Part shown: piece after piece, positions 55,225 through 63,907 of the stretch
How positions within the stretch are numbered: the first letter of the stretch is position 1
How the letters are laid out: every line of letters starts with the position of its first letter
Assembly (NCBI RefSeq): GCF_004345325.1
Contig: NZ_SLVJ01000015.1
Location: 25,855-89,854 of the forward strand
Source: Acinetobacter calcoaceticus
GTDB lineage: Bacteria > Pseudomonadota > Gammaproteobacteria > Pseudomonadales > Moraxellaceae
DNA: 64,000 nucleotides
Direction: 5' to 3'
The notes under the pieces: model-generated
Told to the model about the DNA's origin: nothing
The model's input: the letters and a program-made list of their open reading frames with translations, nothing else
Database searches by the model: none
Made by a program: the position numbers and the translations under genes

Positions 55225-56431
55225 GTATCACGGCCTCCTCATTGACGAACAAGTGGATAAACACCCCGAAAAAACTCAATACAATGGAACACATCCAAAT
55301 CATATTATAGTTGCCAGCAATGTCATGGTTCAGTCCACCTAACCATCCACCTAGAAATGAGCCAATTTGATGGGTGAAAAACACCAAGCCGCTGAGCATG
55401 GTTAAATATTTTACCCCAAACATATTGGCCACAATCCCATTGGTCAATGGCACCGTGGATAACCACAATAATCCCATAATGGTCCCAAAGGCATAAATGG
55501 TCCACAGCGAAAGCGGTAAGCTTAAAAAGGTAATAATGGTCACGCCGCGAATACCATACAGCCACATCAACAATTTTGGCTTGGAGTATTTGTCACCGAG
55601 CCAACCTGCGGTATAGGTGCCGACGATATTAAATAAACCAATCAATGCTAAAAATATCGTACCTGTGGTGGCAGAAAAACCATGATCAATCAGATAGCCC
55701 GGTAGGTGTACCCCAAGAAACACCACTTGAAAGCCACAGACAAAGAAACCAATCGCTAGAAAGATAAATGGTTTATGCCGTGCAACAATGCCAAGTACTT
55801 GTTTGAAACTCAATGATTGGGCATTTGGATCAACTTTGGCATTGGGGTCGACATAGATTGGCGCTTTGAGCATCCAAGCCAACGGTAAGATCAGAGCAAC
55901 CAAGACTGCACTGACCAACAGTGCTGCAGACCAACCGATATGTTGCAACAGCAACAAGGTGGTTGGGAGCATGATGAATTGACCGAATGAACCTGCTGCA
56001 CTGGCGATCCCCATCGCCATACCGCGTTTTTCAGGCGGAACTGCACGACCAACTGCAGAGAGCAACACTGAGAAGGAGGTTGCAGACAATGCCAAGCCAA
56101 TGATCAATCCTGCACTGAGATTGAGTAATGCACTGCTTGAGCTGACGGCCATCAGCAATAAGCCGATACAGTACAGGATGCCCCCCACAGTCACCACAAT
56201 CTTACTGCCGTATTTGTCCGCAAAAGCACCTGTGATCGGTTGAACTGCACCCCAGATTAAGTTTTGTAAGGCGATGGCTAAGCTAAATACTTGATGGCCC
56301 CAACCAAACTCATGACTCATTGGTACTAGATATAGGCCAAATCCATGACGTATACCGAGTGAAAGTGCCAAGATGAATGCACTACCAATCAGCATGTAAA
56401 TCATTGTTTTATTATAAGATGTTGAAGACAT
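55217..56431 (-). CDS. MFS transporter
   Basis: 404 residues with 12 predicted helices. Motif A lies between helices 2 and 3 (GAFADKYGSKIV), and the second half repeats it as GWLGDKYSKPKLL. Begins IYMLIGSAFILALSLGIRHGFG, as in the anion/monocarboxylate-like branch of MFS proteins; the substrate is not determinable. Followed by an overlapping 44-residue membrane peptide gene. Confidence 0.85.
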   Translation of the reverse strand: MSSTSYNKTMIYMLIGSAFILALSLGIRHGFGLYLVPMSHEFGWGHQVFSLAIALQNLIWGAVQPITGAFADKYGSKIVVTVGGILYCIGLLLMAVSSSSALLNLSAGLIIGLALSATSFSVLLSAVGRAVPPEKRGMAMGIASAAGSFGQFIMLPTTLLLLQHIGWSAALLVSAVLVALILPLAWMLKAPIYVDPNAKVDPNAQSLSFKQVLGIVARHKPFIFLAIGFFVCGFQVVFLGVHLPGYLIDHGFSATTGTIFLALIGLFNIVGTYTAGWLGDKYSKPKLLMWLYGIRGVTIITFLSLPLSLWTIYAFGTIMGLLWLSTVPLTNGIVANMFGVKYLTMLSGLVFFTHQIGSFLGGWLGGLNHDIAGNYNMIWMCSIVLSFFGVFIHLFVNEEAVIHD

Positions 56432-56565
56432 AATCCATCCATAGATCCTCGTGAATGGCTATTGTAATTGAACTTAAGTGGTGGTTTACACAAATTTTAA
56501 TACTTATCAGTGATTTAATATTAATTTACTGAAGGTGTTGGCAAGGATTCTAGCGAGGAGAGAGA

Positions 56566-56620
56566 TATGGAAGAGGTATGGAACAGGTATGAAAACAGTA
56601 TGAGAGAAGCATGAGTCTCA
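56566..56620. repeat. Five imperfect 11-nt tandem repeats
   Basis: Units TATGGAAGAGG, TATGGAACAGG, TATGAAAACAG, TATGAGAGAAG, CATGAGTCTCA, with the ATG recurring every 11 bases exactly (56567, 56578, 56589, 56600, 56611). Lies between the porin and MFS genes, ~135 bp upstream of the latter. Confidence 0.6.
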
Positions 56621-56632
56621 TCATGTTAAGTA

Positions 56633-56689
56633 CCCAACAGCTGCATTGAATTTTCTGCCTAGATTCAAATCTCGAATGCGACTGTTGGG
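56633..56689. repeat. Large imperfect hairpin downstream of the OmpW-type gene
   Basis: CCCAACAGCTGCATT (56633-56647) with AATGCGACTGTTGGG (56675-56689), two mismatches, and an inner TTGAAT/ATTCAA stem. It starts 20 bp past the porin stop codon. No U-run. Confidence 0.45.
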
Positions 56690-56709
56690 TTTGGGGGAGG
56701 GCTTAAGGT

Positions 56710-57768
56710 TTAGAAGCGGTAACCTACACCAACATAGGTGATGATGGGGTCGATGTCGATCTTAGTGCTGGCATTGATGAGGGTATTGCCAGTATTTTTA
56801 TCGGTTACAGAGATTTTTGCCTCATTGTTCATTTTTGCATAGGACACTGATCCTACAGCAAACCAATTGGGATTAAAGTCATAGGTTGCACCTACGGTGA
56901 CAATGGGTGCGAAGGTGTCGGTTGCTTCGACTTTAACCTGCGGGTCTGCAGAGGAAATCTTGCCATCCAGTGCGGCACCTGCTTTGTTATCTAAGATGTT
57001 TTGTATTTTATGTCCTGCATTGACTAAGTCAGATTCTATACCATTGTTGATTTTAACCTTGTCAAAATAAGCATACATCACACCCGCGCCTACATAGGGC
57101 CGGAACTTATTGACACCAGACTTACCAAATTGATAGTGGATTTCTGCTGCAGGTAACCAAGCGCGTGCTGAGGCAGCACTCTTGCTTTGGCTGAGGTCTG
57201 AAATGTGAATATCTTGTTTCAGATCAATGTCACCAAGTGGGGTGGAATTACGCCCTGTCATTGGCGCATAGATATTCCCTTTACCTGCAATATCGACTGT
57301 GGGTGGGATACCCGCTTTGAGCTCAACGGACCAATGATCAGTAAAGTGATAATTGGCCATGATGCCTAAAGTATCGACCTGCTGTGCCTCTAAACCCGTA
57401 TTCGCCGATTGCCAATTGGATAAACCATTCACCGTTGAAGTACCAGACAAGGCGCTGGGAATATTATTCAGTGGTAATAGTCGAATTAATTCATAAAGTG
57501 TAGGATTGGAGCTACGAACTGCGGCAGAAAGAACAGCATCTTTAGAGACCTCTCCGACTTTGGATTGGGTCCCTTCCGCGACTAGAGTGCTATTGTTAAA
57601 TGCATTGGCACTGCCTTGAGGCATCGCGTGTAACCAACCTGCAGAAATAGAGAAACGCTTAAATTCGGGTTGTTCGCTGACTTTGAAATCAGCGCTTTCT
57701 GTATCAGCATGACTCAGGATCGGTATGGTGATCAGAGAAAGTGCCCATGTCATTATTGATTTTTTCAT
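56710..57768 (-). CDS. OmpW family outer-membrane protein, enlarged
   Basis: 352 residues with signal peptide (cleavage SHA-DT). The OmpW pattern includes GWLHAMPQGSA, ANYHFTDHWSVELKAGIPP, RPYVGAGVMYAYF and the terminal YVGVGYRF. OmpW is normally ~210 residues; here the additions are loops around residues 60-120 (AAVRSSNPTLYELIRLLPL) and ~235-275. Forms a small 8-strand barrel for hydrophobic molecules. Monocistronic. Confidence 0.87.
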   Translation of the reverse strand: MKKSIMTWALSLITIPILSHADTESADFKVSEQPEFKRFSISAGWLHAMPQGSANAFNNSTLVAEGTQSKVGEVSKDAVLSAAVRSSNPTLYELIRLLPLNNIPSALSGTSTVNGLSNWQSANTGLEAQQVDTLGIMANYHFTDHWSVELKAGIPPTVDIAGKGNIYAPMTGRNSTPLGDIDLKQDIHISDLSQSKSAASARAWLPAAEIHYQFGKSGVNKFRPYVGAGVMYAYFDKVKINNGIESDLVNAGHKIQNILDNKAGAALDGKISSADPQVKVEATDTFAPIVTVGATYDFNPNWFAVGSVSYAKMNNEAKISVTDKNTGNTLINASTKIDIDPIITYVGVGYRF

Positions 57769-58127
57769 CATTATGGACTCCGTGTCCTATCGTTGGTTTT
57801 ATTCGAGCTCCATTATTTAAAGTATTGATAAAAATTGAGTGTTTATTTTTTAAAGGTTTTTTTTTAATGTTTGTTTTATTTATAAAGAAATCACACCGAA
57901 TTCAGCATTATCCGTACACTTGTGCAATCAATAGTGAACTTAAAGCACATGTTTAATTCATATTGATACAGACTTGCCCAATGCAAATATCGAAAGAAAT
58001 TATATTTGGCGAAGATTTGAATGTAATGCCAAATAAAAAACCAAAGCCAGACCTGCTAACTTTGGTTGAGTAATACACAATAAGTTGTTTCTAGCTGTGC
58101 ATTTATAAATATAAATTGTTGTAAAAA
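57769..58127. other. Gap between OmpW-type gene and map
   Basis: OmpW promoter region plus the map terminator at 58032-58067. No gene seen. Confidence 0.5.
58032..58067 (-). terminator. Terminator of map
   Basis: AACCAAAG (58039-58046) with CTTTGGTT (58060-58067). On the minus strand followed by TTTTATTT. Confidence 0.75.
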
Positions 58128-58952
58128 TTATGCATTAAAACGAGATAAGTCTTCTTCAGGACGTGCAGTTAAGATTTCGACACCTGTTGCTGTGACCAAA
58201 ATTGTATGCTCGTATTGGGCTGAAAGTTTATGGTCCTTGGTGACAACGGTCCATTTATCTCCCATAAGACGCGTTTGCCAAACACCGGCATTGACCATTG
58301 GCTCAATAGTGAAGGTCATGCCTTCTTCTAAAATCATGCCGCTATCCGGTTGGCCATAATGTAATACTTGGGGTTCGTCATGAAAAACGGTGCCTATACC
58401 ATGACCACAGTATTCACGCACCACGCTGAACCGTTCAGATTCCACATATTTCTGAATGGCATGACCGACATCACCAATACTTGAGCCAGGTTTTACGGTT
58501 TTAATACCACGATACATCGCTTCTTGCGCTACTTGGCAGAGGCGATTTGCTAAAATTGAGGTCTCACCGATGACATACATCATGTTGGTGTCGCCGTGAT
58601 AACCATCTTTAATGACGGTTACATCAATATTGAGGATGTCACCATTCTTTAAAATCTTGGCCTCAGAAGGGATTCCGTGGCAAACCACATGGTTGACTGA
58701 GGTACAAATTGTATGCTGAAACGCTGGACGCCCTGGGGCTGCACCATAACCTAAGCAGGCAGGAATCGCATTTTGAATATTGACTATATAGTCATGACAA
58801 ATGGTATCGAGTTCAAGCGTACTGACGCCTGCTTTAATATGCGGTTTGATCATATCCAGAATTTCTGCAGCCAATCGTCCAGCCACACGCATTTTTTCAA
58901 TTTCGTCTTGGGTTTTGATTAATCGACGTGGTGCTTGATAAGTACTGTTCAT
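58128..58952 (-). CDS. map: Type I methionine aminopeptidase
   Basis: Removes initiator Met from nascent proteins. 274 residues, pita-bread fold. The five metal ligands are intact: Asp110, Asp121, His184, Glu217 and Glu248 (in NIDVTV, GDTNMM, CGHGIG, FTIEPM and YEHTI). Divergent from rpsB, as in most gammaproteobacteria. Confidence 0.97.
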   Translation of the reverse strand: MNSTYQAPRRLIKTQDEIEKMRVAGRLAAEILDMIKPHIKAGVSTLELDTICHDYIVNIQNAIPACLGYGAAPGRPAFQHTICTSVNHVVCHGIPSEAKILKNGDILNIDVTVIKDGYHGDTNMMYVIGETSILANRLCQVAQEAMYRGIKTVKPGSSIGDVGHAIQKYVESERFSVVREYCGHGIGTVFHDEPQVLHYGQPDSGMILEEGMTFTIEPMVNAGVWQTRLMGDKWTVVTKDHKLSAQYEHTILVTATGVEILTARPEEDLSRFNA

Positions 58953-59070
58953 GATCTTTAAAAACTTTTGGAAATTTATATGTGACTATGGTATAAATAG
59001 CCGCCCAATTTATCAAACCCTTTCGAGATTAAATTTCGATGATGGTGTTTGACACAAGTTGTGTAAAAAA

Positions 59071-59131
59071 TCCGCACATATGTCGTCACATTACTCTGGG
59101 TGCCTGCAAAGGTGGAGAATGCGGACATATG
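59071..59131 (+). promoter_or_regulatory. Structured 5' leader of rpsB
   Basis: TCCGCA (59071-59076) pairs with TGCGGA (59120-59125), and each is followed by CATATG (59077-59082, 59126-59131), itself self-complementary. This is compatible with an S2 autoregulatory leader or pseudoknot; function is inferred from position only. Confidence 0.4.
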
Positions 59132-59162
59132 GAGGCCTAACCCAAACTTTAAGGTAAAGAAA

Positions 59163-59915
59163 ATGGCAGATTACAACGTAAGCATGCGCGACCTTCTACA
59201 AGCAGGCGCGCACTTTGGTCACCAAACTCGTTTTTGGAACCCAAAAATGCGTCAATATATTTTTGGTGCTCGCAATAAAATTCATATCATCAACTTAGAG
59301 CACACTGTTCCAGCTCTTAACGATGCTTTGAACTTTGTAAATAATCTTGCAAGCAAAAAAAATAAAGTTTTGTTCGTTGGTACTAAACGTGCTGCTTCAA
59401 ACATCATTCGTGAACAAGCGCAACGTGCTGGTCAGCCTTATGTTGATCACCGTTGGTTAGGTGGTATGTTGACGAACTGGAAAACTCTTCGTCAATCTAT
59501 TAACCGTTTAAAAGATCTTCAAACTCAATCTACTGACGGTACTTTTGCTAAGCTTACTAAGCGTGAAGCTTTAGAACGTACTCGTGAAATGGATAAACTT
59601 GAACGTGCTTTAGGCGGCGTTAAAAACATGGGTGGTTTACCTGACGCATTATTCGTAATCGACGTTGATCACGAAGCAATCGCGATCAAAGAAGCTAAAA
59701 ACTTGGGTATTCCAGTTATTGGTATCGTTGATACTAACTCGAATCCAGATGACGTTAACTACGTTATCCCAGGTAATGACGATGCGATCCGTGCAGTAAC
59801 TTTGTATGCTTCTTCTATGGCTGATGCGATTCTTGCTGGTAAAGAATATGCTCAGACTCAAGCTAATGCGCAAGCAAAAAGCGAAGAAGTAGCTAAAGAA
59901 GCTCCAGAGGCTTAA
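59163..59915 (+). CDS. rpsB: 30S ribosomal protein S2
   Basis: 250 residues from ATG 59163 after an AAGG site (not the open frame from 59100). Family segments [44 protein letters not shown] and the C-terminal [19 protein letters not shown] are near-invariant. Codon use is biased to highly expressed gene choices. First gene of rpsB-tsf. Confidence 0.98.
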   Translation: MADYNVSMRDLLQAGAHFGHQTRFWNPKMRQYIFGARNKIHIINLEHTVPALNDALNFVNNLASKKNKVLFVGTKRAASNIIREQAQRAGQPYVDHRWLGGMLTNWKTLRQSINRLKDLQTQSTDGTFAKLTKREALERTREMDKLERALGGVKNMGGLPDALFVIDVDHEAIAIKEAKNLGIPVIGIVDTNSNPDDVNYVIPGNDDAIRAVTLYASSMADAILAGKEYAQTQANAQAKSEEVAKEAPEA

Positions 59916-59981
59916 TGCGTTTTGACGCAGCCTTGTCATGATTGTGATTTATGATGATGACAATTTAAGCGTCGAATAAGC

Positions 59982-60016
59982 AAAACGGCCCAGGTTCTAC
60001 TTTGGGCCGTTTTTGT
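59982..60016 (+). terminator. Intra-operon terminator/attenuator between rpsB and tsf
   Basis: AAAACGGCCCA (59982-59992) with TGGGCCGTTTT (60003-60013), then T's. Strong enough to reduce tsf relative to rpsB, unless read through. Confidence 0.75.
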
Positions 60017-60055
60017 TGAACAGTTTCATTTTTATACCGTATTTAGGAGAGCAAC

Positions 60056-60931
60056 ATGACTGCAATTTCTGCAAGCATGGTAAAAGAATTACGCGACCGT
60101 ACTGGTCTTGCAATGATGGAATGCAAAAAAGCATTACAAGAATCAAATGGTGATGTTGAGCTTGCAATCGACAACCTACGTAAATCTGGTCAAGCAAAAG
60201 CGGCTAAAAAAGCAGGTAATATCGCTGCTGATGGCGCAATTACAATCGTTCAAGATGGTAATAAAGCACTTTTGTTAGAAGTAAACTGTCAAACTGACTT
60301 TGTTGCTAAAGACGAAAACTTTGCTAACTTCTCTAACCAAGTTGCAACTGCTGCTCTAGCTGCAAACGAAGTTGATGCTGCTAAAATTGTCGAACTTAAG
60401 TTACAAGACGGTAGCACTGTTGAAGAAGCTCGTATCGCATTGGTTCAAAAAATCGGTGAGAACATCCAAGTACGTCGCGCTAAAATCGTTGAAGGTGAAA
60501 ACCTCGCTGTTTATAAGCACGGTCTACGTATCGGTGTCGTGGTTTCTTATAACGGTGATGCTGCAACAGGTAAAGGCGTAGCAATGCACGTTGCTGCATT
60601 CAACCCAGTTGCTGTAAATGCTGAACAAGTTCCAGCTGATCTTATCGCTAAAGAGAAAGAAATTGCTGAAGCTAAAGCTTTAGAATCAGGCAAACCAGCT
60701 AATATCGTTGAAAAAATGGTCACAGGTTCTGTTGAGAAATATCTCAATGAAGTGGTTCTTGAGCGTCAAATGTACGTGATTGACAACGATAAGAAAGTTG
60801 CTGAAGCGTTGAAAGCTGCTGCAACCACTATCGTTGAATTTGCTCGCTTTGAAGTAGGCGAAGGCATCGAGAAAAAAGCAGAAATGAGCTTCGCTGAAGA
60901 AGTTGCTGCTGCTCAAGCTGCTGCGCAATAA
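60056..60931 (+). CDS. tsf: Translation elongation factor Ts
   Basis: 291 residues. N-terminal MVKELRDRTGLAMMECKKAL, the EF-Tu nucleotide-exchange motif TDFVAKDENFANFS and the C-terminal VEFARFEVGEGIEKK are characteristic. GGAGAG-type ribosome site upstream of ATG 60056. Second gene of the operon. Confidence 0.98.
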   Translation: MTAISASMVKELRDRTGLAMMECKKALQESNGDVELAIDNLRKSGQAKAAKKAGNIAADGAITIVQDGNKALLLEVNCQTDFVAKDENFANFSNQVATAALAANEVDAAKIVELKLQDGSTVEEARIALVQKIGENIQVRRAKIVEGENLAVYKHGLRIGVVVSYNGDAATGKGVAMHVAAFNPVAVNAEQVPADLIAKEKEIAEAKALESGKPANIVEKMVTGSVEKYLNEVVLERQMYVIDNDKKVAEALKAAATTIVEFARFEVGEGIEKKAEMSFAEEVAAAQAAAQ

Positions 60932-60943
60932 GTCTTTAAAGAT

Positions 60944-60973
60944 AAAAAAAAGCCCATATGGGCTTTTTTTTTT
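60944..60973 (+). terminator. Terminator of rpsB-tsf
   Basis: AGCCCATATGGGCT (60951-60964) preceded by eight A and followed by nine T. Confidence 0.9.
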
Positions 60974-61084
60974 CAGATTAAATGATCTTGTATTTATCTT
61001 TAAATCGAACTTGCTGTTTTTTAAAGCAGTTTGATAGTTTTTGAAATATAATGTTGCTGATTAACTTAATTTTTAGAATAAAGT

Positions 61085-61594
61085 ATGGCTCCCAAGAAAC
61101 GAACAAATATTGTGCTCATGATTACAGGATTGATTGCTGTAATTTGGTGGGTAAACTCATCCAATAAAAGTACTTTAGAAATACTCAATACAGTTACAAG
61201 TCAGGCCCCACAACAATCATTGTTGCCTAATTTTTCCGAAACCTTAGAAACCACTGAACAAGGATTAAAGCGTATTCAGGCTGCATTTGAGAATAAACAA
61301 AATAATGTACAAGTCCATGTCCAAGGCCAGGTGATTGCGCTATTAAAAGATGATTTGGTAGGAGACAAGCATCAACGATTTATCGTTAAGCTTGCACCTA
61401 ATTTCACGATATTGGTGACACATAATATTGATTTAGCACCACGTGTTAACGCCTTAAAGAAAGGAGATTTGATCGAAATTTATGGTGAATATGAATACGG
61501 CATAGAAGGTGGAGTGGTGCATTGGACTCATCTAGATCCAAGTGCCAAACATCCTGGTGGTTGGCTTAAGCATGATGGACGATTGTATGAATAG
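61085..61594 (+). CDS. DUF3465 family protein, membrane-anchored
   Basis: 169 residues. N-terminal hydrophobic anchor ([15 protein letters not shown]), helical linker, then the DUF3465 core: [36 protein letters not shown] and [12 protein letters not shown]...HPGGWL. This is an OB-like fold whose relatives bind or process nucleic acids or are secreted; function unknown. Monocistronic, following the tsf terminator. Confidence 0.85.
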   Translation: MAPKKRTNIVLMITGLIAVIWWVNSSNKSTLEILNTVTSQAPQQSLLPNFSETLETTEQGLKRIQAAFENKQNNVQVHVQGQVIALLKDDLVGDKHQRFIVKLAPNFTILVTHNIDLAPRVNALKKGDLIEIYGEYEYGIEGGVVHWTHLDPSAKHPGGWLKHDGRLYE

Positions 61595-61648
61595 TAAGGG
61601 GTGGGGCGGTTAGGCTGCTGAAATGTACAGCCTAGATCGGCAATATGC

Positions 61649-62050
61649 TTAGGGTAGTGGTGATTTAACCACCATGATATCCGCTTCAGTTTCTTCTTTG
61701 GCAAGCAGAATTACACCAAATAAGATAAATCCGGCACCAATGACTTTGGCAAAAGTCAGCGGTTCATTGAACAACCAAATTGATAATAACGTCACCGTGA
61801 CCAATTCGAGATGCGATGCGGCAAATGCAGGTCCGATGGGGGCGTGTTTCAGTAAGCTCATCCAAGTAAAAAAAGCCCCAATGTAGCCTATAAAAGCCCC
61901 ATAAATCCAGGGGTGGCTAAACACACGCTGTAACCAATCCAGATCAAAGCTCATTGGCATGGCATGAATCGATGCGAATTTAAAGCTGATCTGAGTCAGG
62001 GTGTCAAAAGACATCAGGATTAAAAAGCCGATGATATAAAAGTACTTCAT
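61649..62050 (-). CDS. Half-size EamA/DMT family transporter, second of a pair
   Basis: 133 residues and four helices, equivalent to one EamA repeat (TKISFKFASIHA-type helix 1, HLELVTVTLLSIWLFNEPLTF in helix 4). It starts with an ATGA overlap on the other half. A heterodimer of two such proteins would make one EamA transporter. Substrate unknown. Confidence 0.8.
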   Translation of the reverse strand: MKYFYIIGFLILMSFDTLTQISFKFASIHAMPMSFDLDWLQRVFSHPWIYGAFIGYIGAFFTWMSLLKHAPIGPAFAASHLELVTVTLLSIWLFNEPLTFAKVIGAGFILFGVILLAKEETEADIMVVKSPLP

Positions 62051-62409
62051 GAGTTTCCAAAGCCGACTATCGCGACACCAATCGAAATGAAGATCACACC
62101 GAGCAGACGGTTGCGAGTCAGTTTTTCTTTAAAGAACAGTCGACCAGCGATCAAAATGACAGCGATATTAATACTGCCGAGCATCACGCCATCAGAGAGT
62201 GGTACCAGCGATAAGAATGCTAACCAAATCACGAATTCAAATACATAGCACACGATCCCGACCCATAGCCAAGGACGACTAAACAGGTTGCGCCAGTATG
62301 TCATGCCTGCGTAGCTCTTATTTTCTGAGGCGGCGGCTTTAAACGCCAGTTGACCCACAGTATCGATAAAGATCGTTAAAAGCCAAACTGCGATAACTGT
62401 AGGACTCAT
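62047..62409 (-). CDS. Half-size EamA/DMT family transporter, first of a pair
   Basis: 120 residues with four helices (SPTVIAVWLLTIFIDTVGQL, LWVGIVCYVFEFVIWLAFL, GVMLGSINIAVILIAG, LLGVIFISIGVAIVGFG). Dimerises with its partner by inference. The FKEKLTRNR motif before helix 4 is typical of the EamA family. The two genes overlap by 4 bp. Confidence 0.8.
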   Translation of the reverse strand: MSPTVIAVWLLTIFIDTVGQLAFKAAASENKSYAGMTYWRNLFSRPWLWVGIVCYVFEFVIWLAFLSLVPLSDGVMLGSINIAVILIAGRLFFKEKLTRNRLLGVIFISIGVAIVGFGNS

Positions 62410-62449
62410 AAGCGGATACCTAGTCTAGATCGAAGCATGCTTGCAGGTC

Positions 62450-63280
62450 TTATCGTGCCAGCGCTATTGCGTGAATTTTTGCATGTTCTCTGATAAATTT
62501 GATAGATTCATCAATGACTTGCTTGCGATCATTGTCTATAGTGATCATATGATAGCTATTGTGCAACCACACTAGTTTTTTCTTGCCAGCAACACGATTG
62601 TAGATGAGTTGGCTATTTTTACGTGCTGCAACATCATCATGGTAGGCGTGTAGCGAAAGGCTGGGTGCCACAATTCGGTGTAAGTTTTTCTTTACTTGGC
62701 GTGATAAACGCTGCAATTGATAGAGTGAATGCCATGGATTACCAGGTAGTCCAGCCTCAGCGCTATCTGCATGGTTCATATTGTGCATGATGCGTGCACG
62801 TAAAGATTCATTTTTGATTCCAAAGGGTTCAGCTTCATCAAAGGTATTTTTGGAAAATAGGTTAAGGTGATAAACCGTAGGCAGCACGATTGGACCCAAT
62901 ATTTTTGACCATCGTGGAATACTCCAACCATCATATCTAAAGGTCGGGCTATAACTAATGACACCAGCAACAGGGTATTGTGATGCATACTGCAATGCCA
63001 ACAAGGCACCCATCGATAAACCTGCAACAAAAATCTCATCAGTTCGTTGTTTTAAGATCAGTGCCCCTTGATAAACGCTTGCATACCAATCTTCCCAACG
63101 TGTTTGTACGAGATCATCAATATCACCGCAGTGACCTGCGAGTTGTATACCATAGACGCTATAGCCCGCCTGATGTAGAGAACGGGCAATACCGCGCATT
63201 TCGTTTGGCGTGCCTGTTAGGCCGTGGATCAATAAGATGCCCGTCCGATTGCCTTGCAATAAAAATGAGTGATCTTTCAT
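62450..63280 (-). CDS. Alpha/beta hydrolase, carboxylesterase-like
   Basis: 276 residues. HGLTGTPNEM oxyanion region, nucleophile elbow GLSMG (Ser89), acid in HAYHDDVAA, His in NSYHMITID. Resembles the Est30 carboxylesterase/monoacylglycerol lipase family. Cytoplasmic, no signal peptide. Its ATG overlaps the stop of the preceding truncated HAD gene by 4 bp, so normally it would be coupled to it. Substrate unknown. Confidence 0.88.
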   Translation of the reverse strand: MKDHSFLLQGNRTGILLIHGLTGTPNEMRGIARSLHQAGYSVYGIQLAGHCGDIDDLVQTRWEDWYASVYQGALILKQRTDEIFVAGLSMGALLALQYASQYPVAGVISYSPTFRYDGWSIPRWSKILGPIVLPTVYHLNLFSKNTFDEAEPFGIKNESLRARIMHNMNHADSAEAGLPGNPWHSLYQLQRLSRQVKKNLHRIVAPSLSLHAYHDDVAARKNSQLIYNRVAGKKKLVWLHNSYHMITIDNDRKQVIDESIKFIREHAKIHAIALAR

Positions 63281-63907
63281 GAGTTCAGCACCAAACGATC
63301 TTGCTGATGAATCGCATGATGTTGCAGTAATGCAAGTAAGGGCTGGATCAGTTCTGAGAGCTGTTCAAAGGCATGATGCTGAATCTGCTGAGATGCACAG
63401 TGTTGAATGAGACTCTTTTTGGCGAAGACAAAATCCGCCTGCTCTGCAAGACAGAAGTCAGAACGCCCATCACCAATCAGGATGATTTTTTGCTGGTTAA
63501 GTGCGGCAATACTGCATTTACAGGTTCCACTTTTGCTAATGCAATGTGGTTGTGCATATGGAAATTGCAGTTGCCAATGACGCTCATCAGCCTGTATTAA
63601 ATGATTGGCAATAATATTCAGATGGTTGAGTTGATGTTTTTTTAACATGTAATCAATTACTGCATCGAGTCCATCACTGACCACAGTTAACTTGATGTTG
63701 TGTGCTGAAATGGCATCAATCAAAGTAATCAATCCCTGATCAATTTCAATTTCATCCAAACATTGCTGAAATTCCTGCACCGACATATCCAATAAAGCAA
63801 TCTGCTGTTGCATACAAACTTTTGATCCAATCTCTCCTTGTTCCCATTGTGCTTCGATCGCTTGCCAACCTGTACGCGCAAAGCGATTTAATAACAGGTC
63901 GGTGGTA
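63277..63907 (-). pseudogene. HAD-IB-type phosphatase, truncated at its N-terminus by IS630-like DNA
   Basis: The remaining frame has HAD motif II VVSDGLDAV and motif IV IGDGRSDFCLA, plus KLTVVSDG, but the motif I DxD-GT nucleophile is absent. The readable homology begins YTTDLLLNRFARTGWQAIEAQ, which in relatives follows directly after a DFDGT-...-D segment. Upstream codons (to a stop at 63954-63952) are unrelated. The break is close to a TA (63906-63907) in front of IS-like DNA. As it stands the product cannot be an active HAD phosphatase. Confidence 0.7.

Noticed and set aside
55154..55342. 62-aa plus-strand frame over the MFS gene end
   Set aside because: Opposite strand of the 44-aa peptide and the MFS gene; no ribosome site.
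59041..59075. TTGACA at 59049 as rpsB -35
   Set aside because: No acceptable -10 at 16-18 bp; the sequence at that spacing is TCCGCA.
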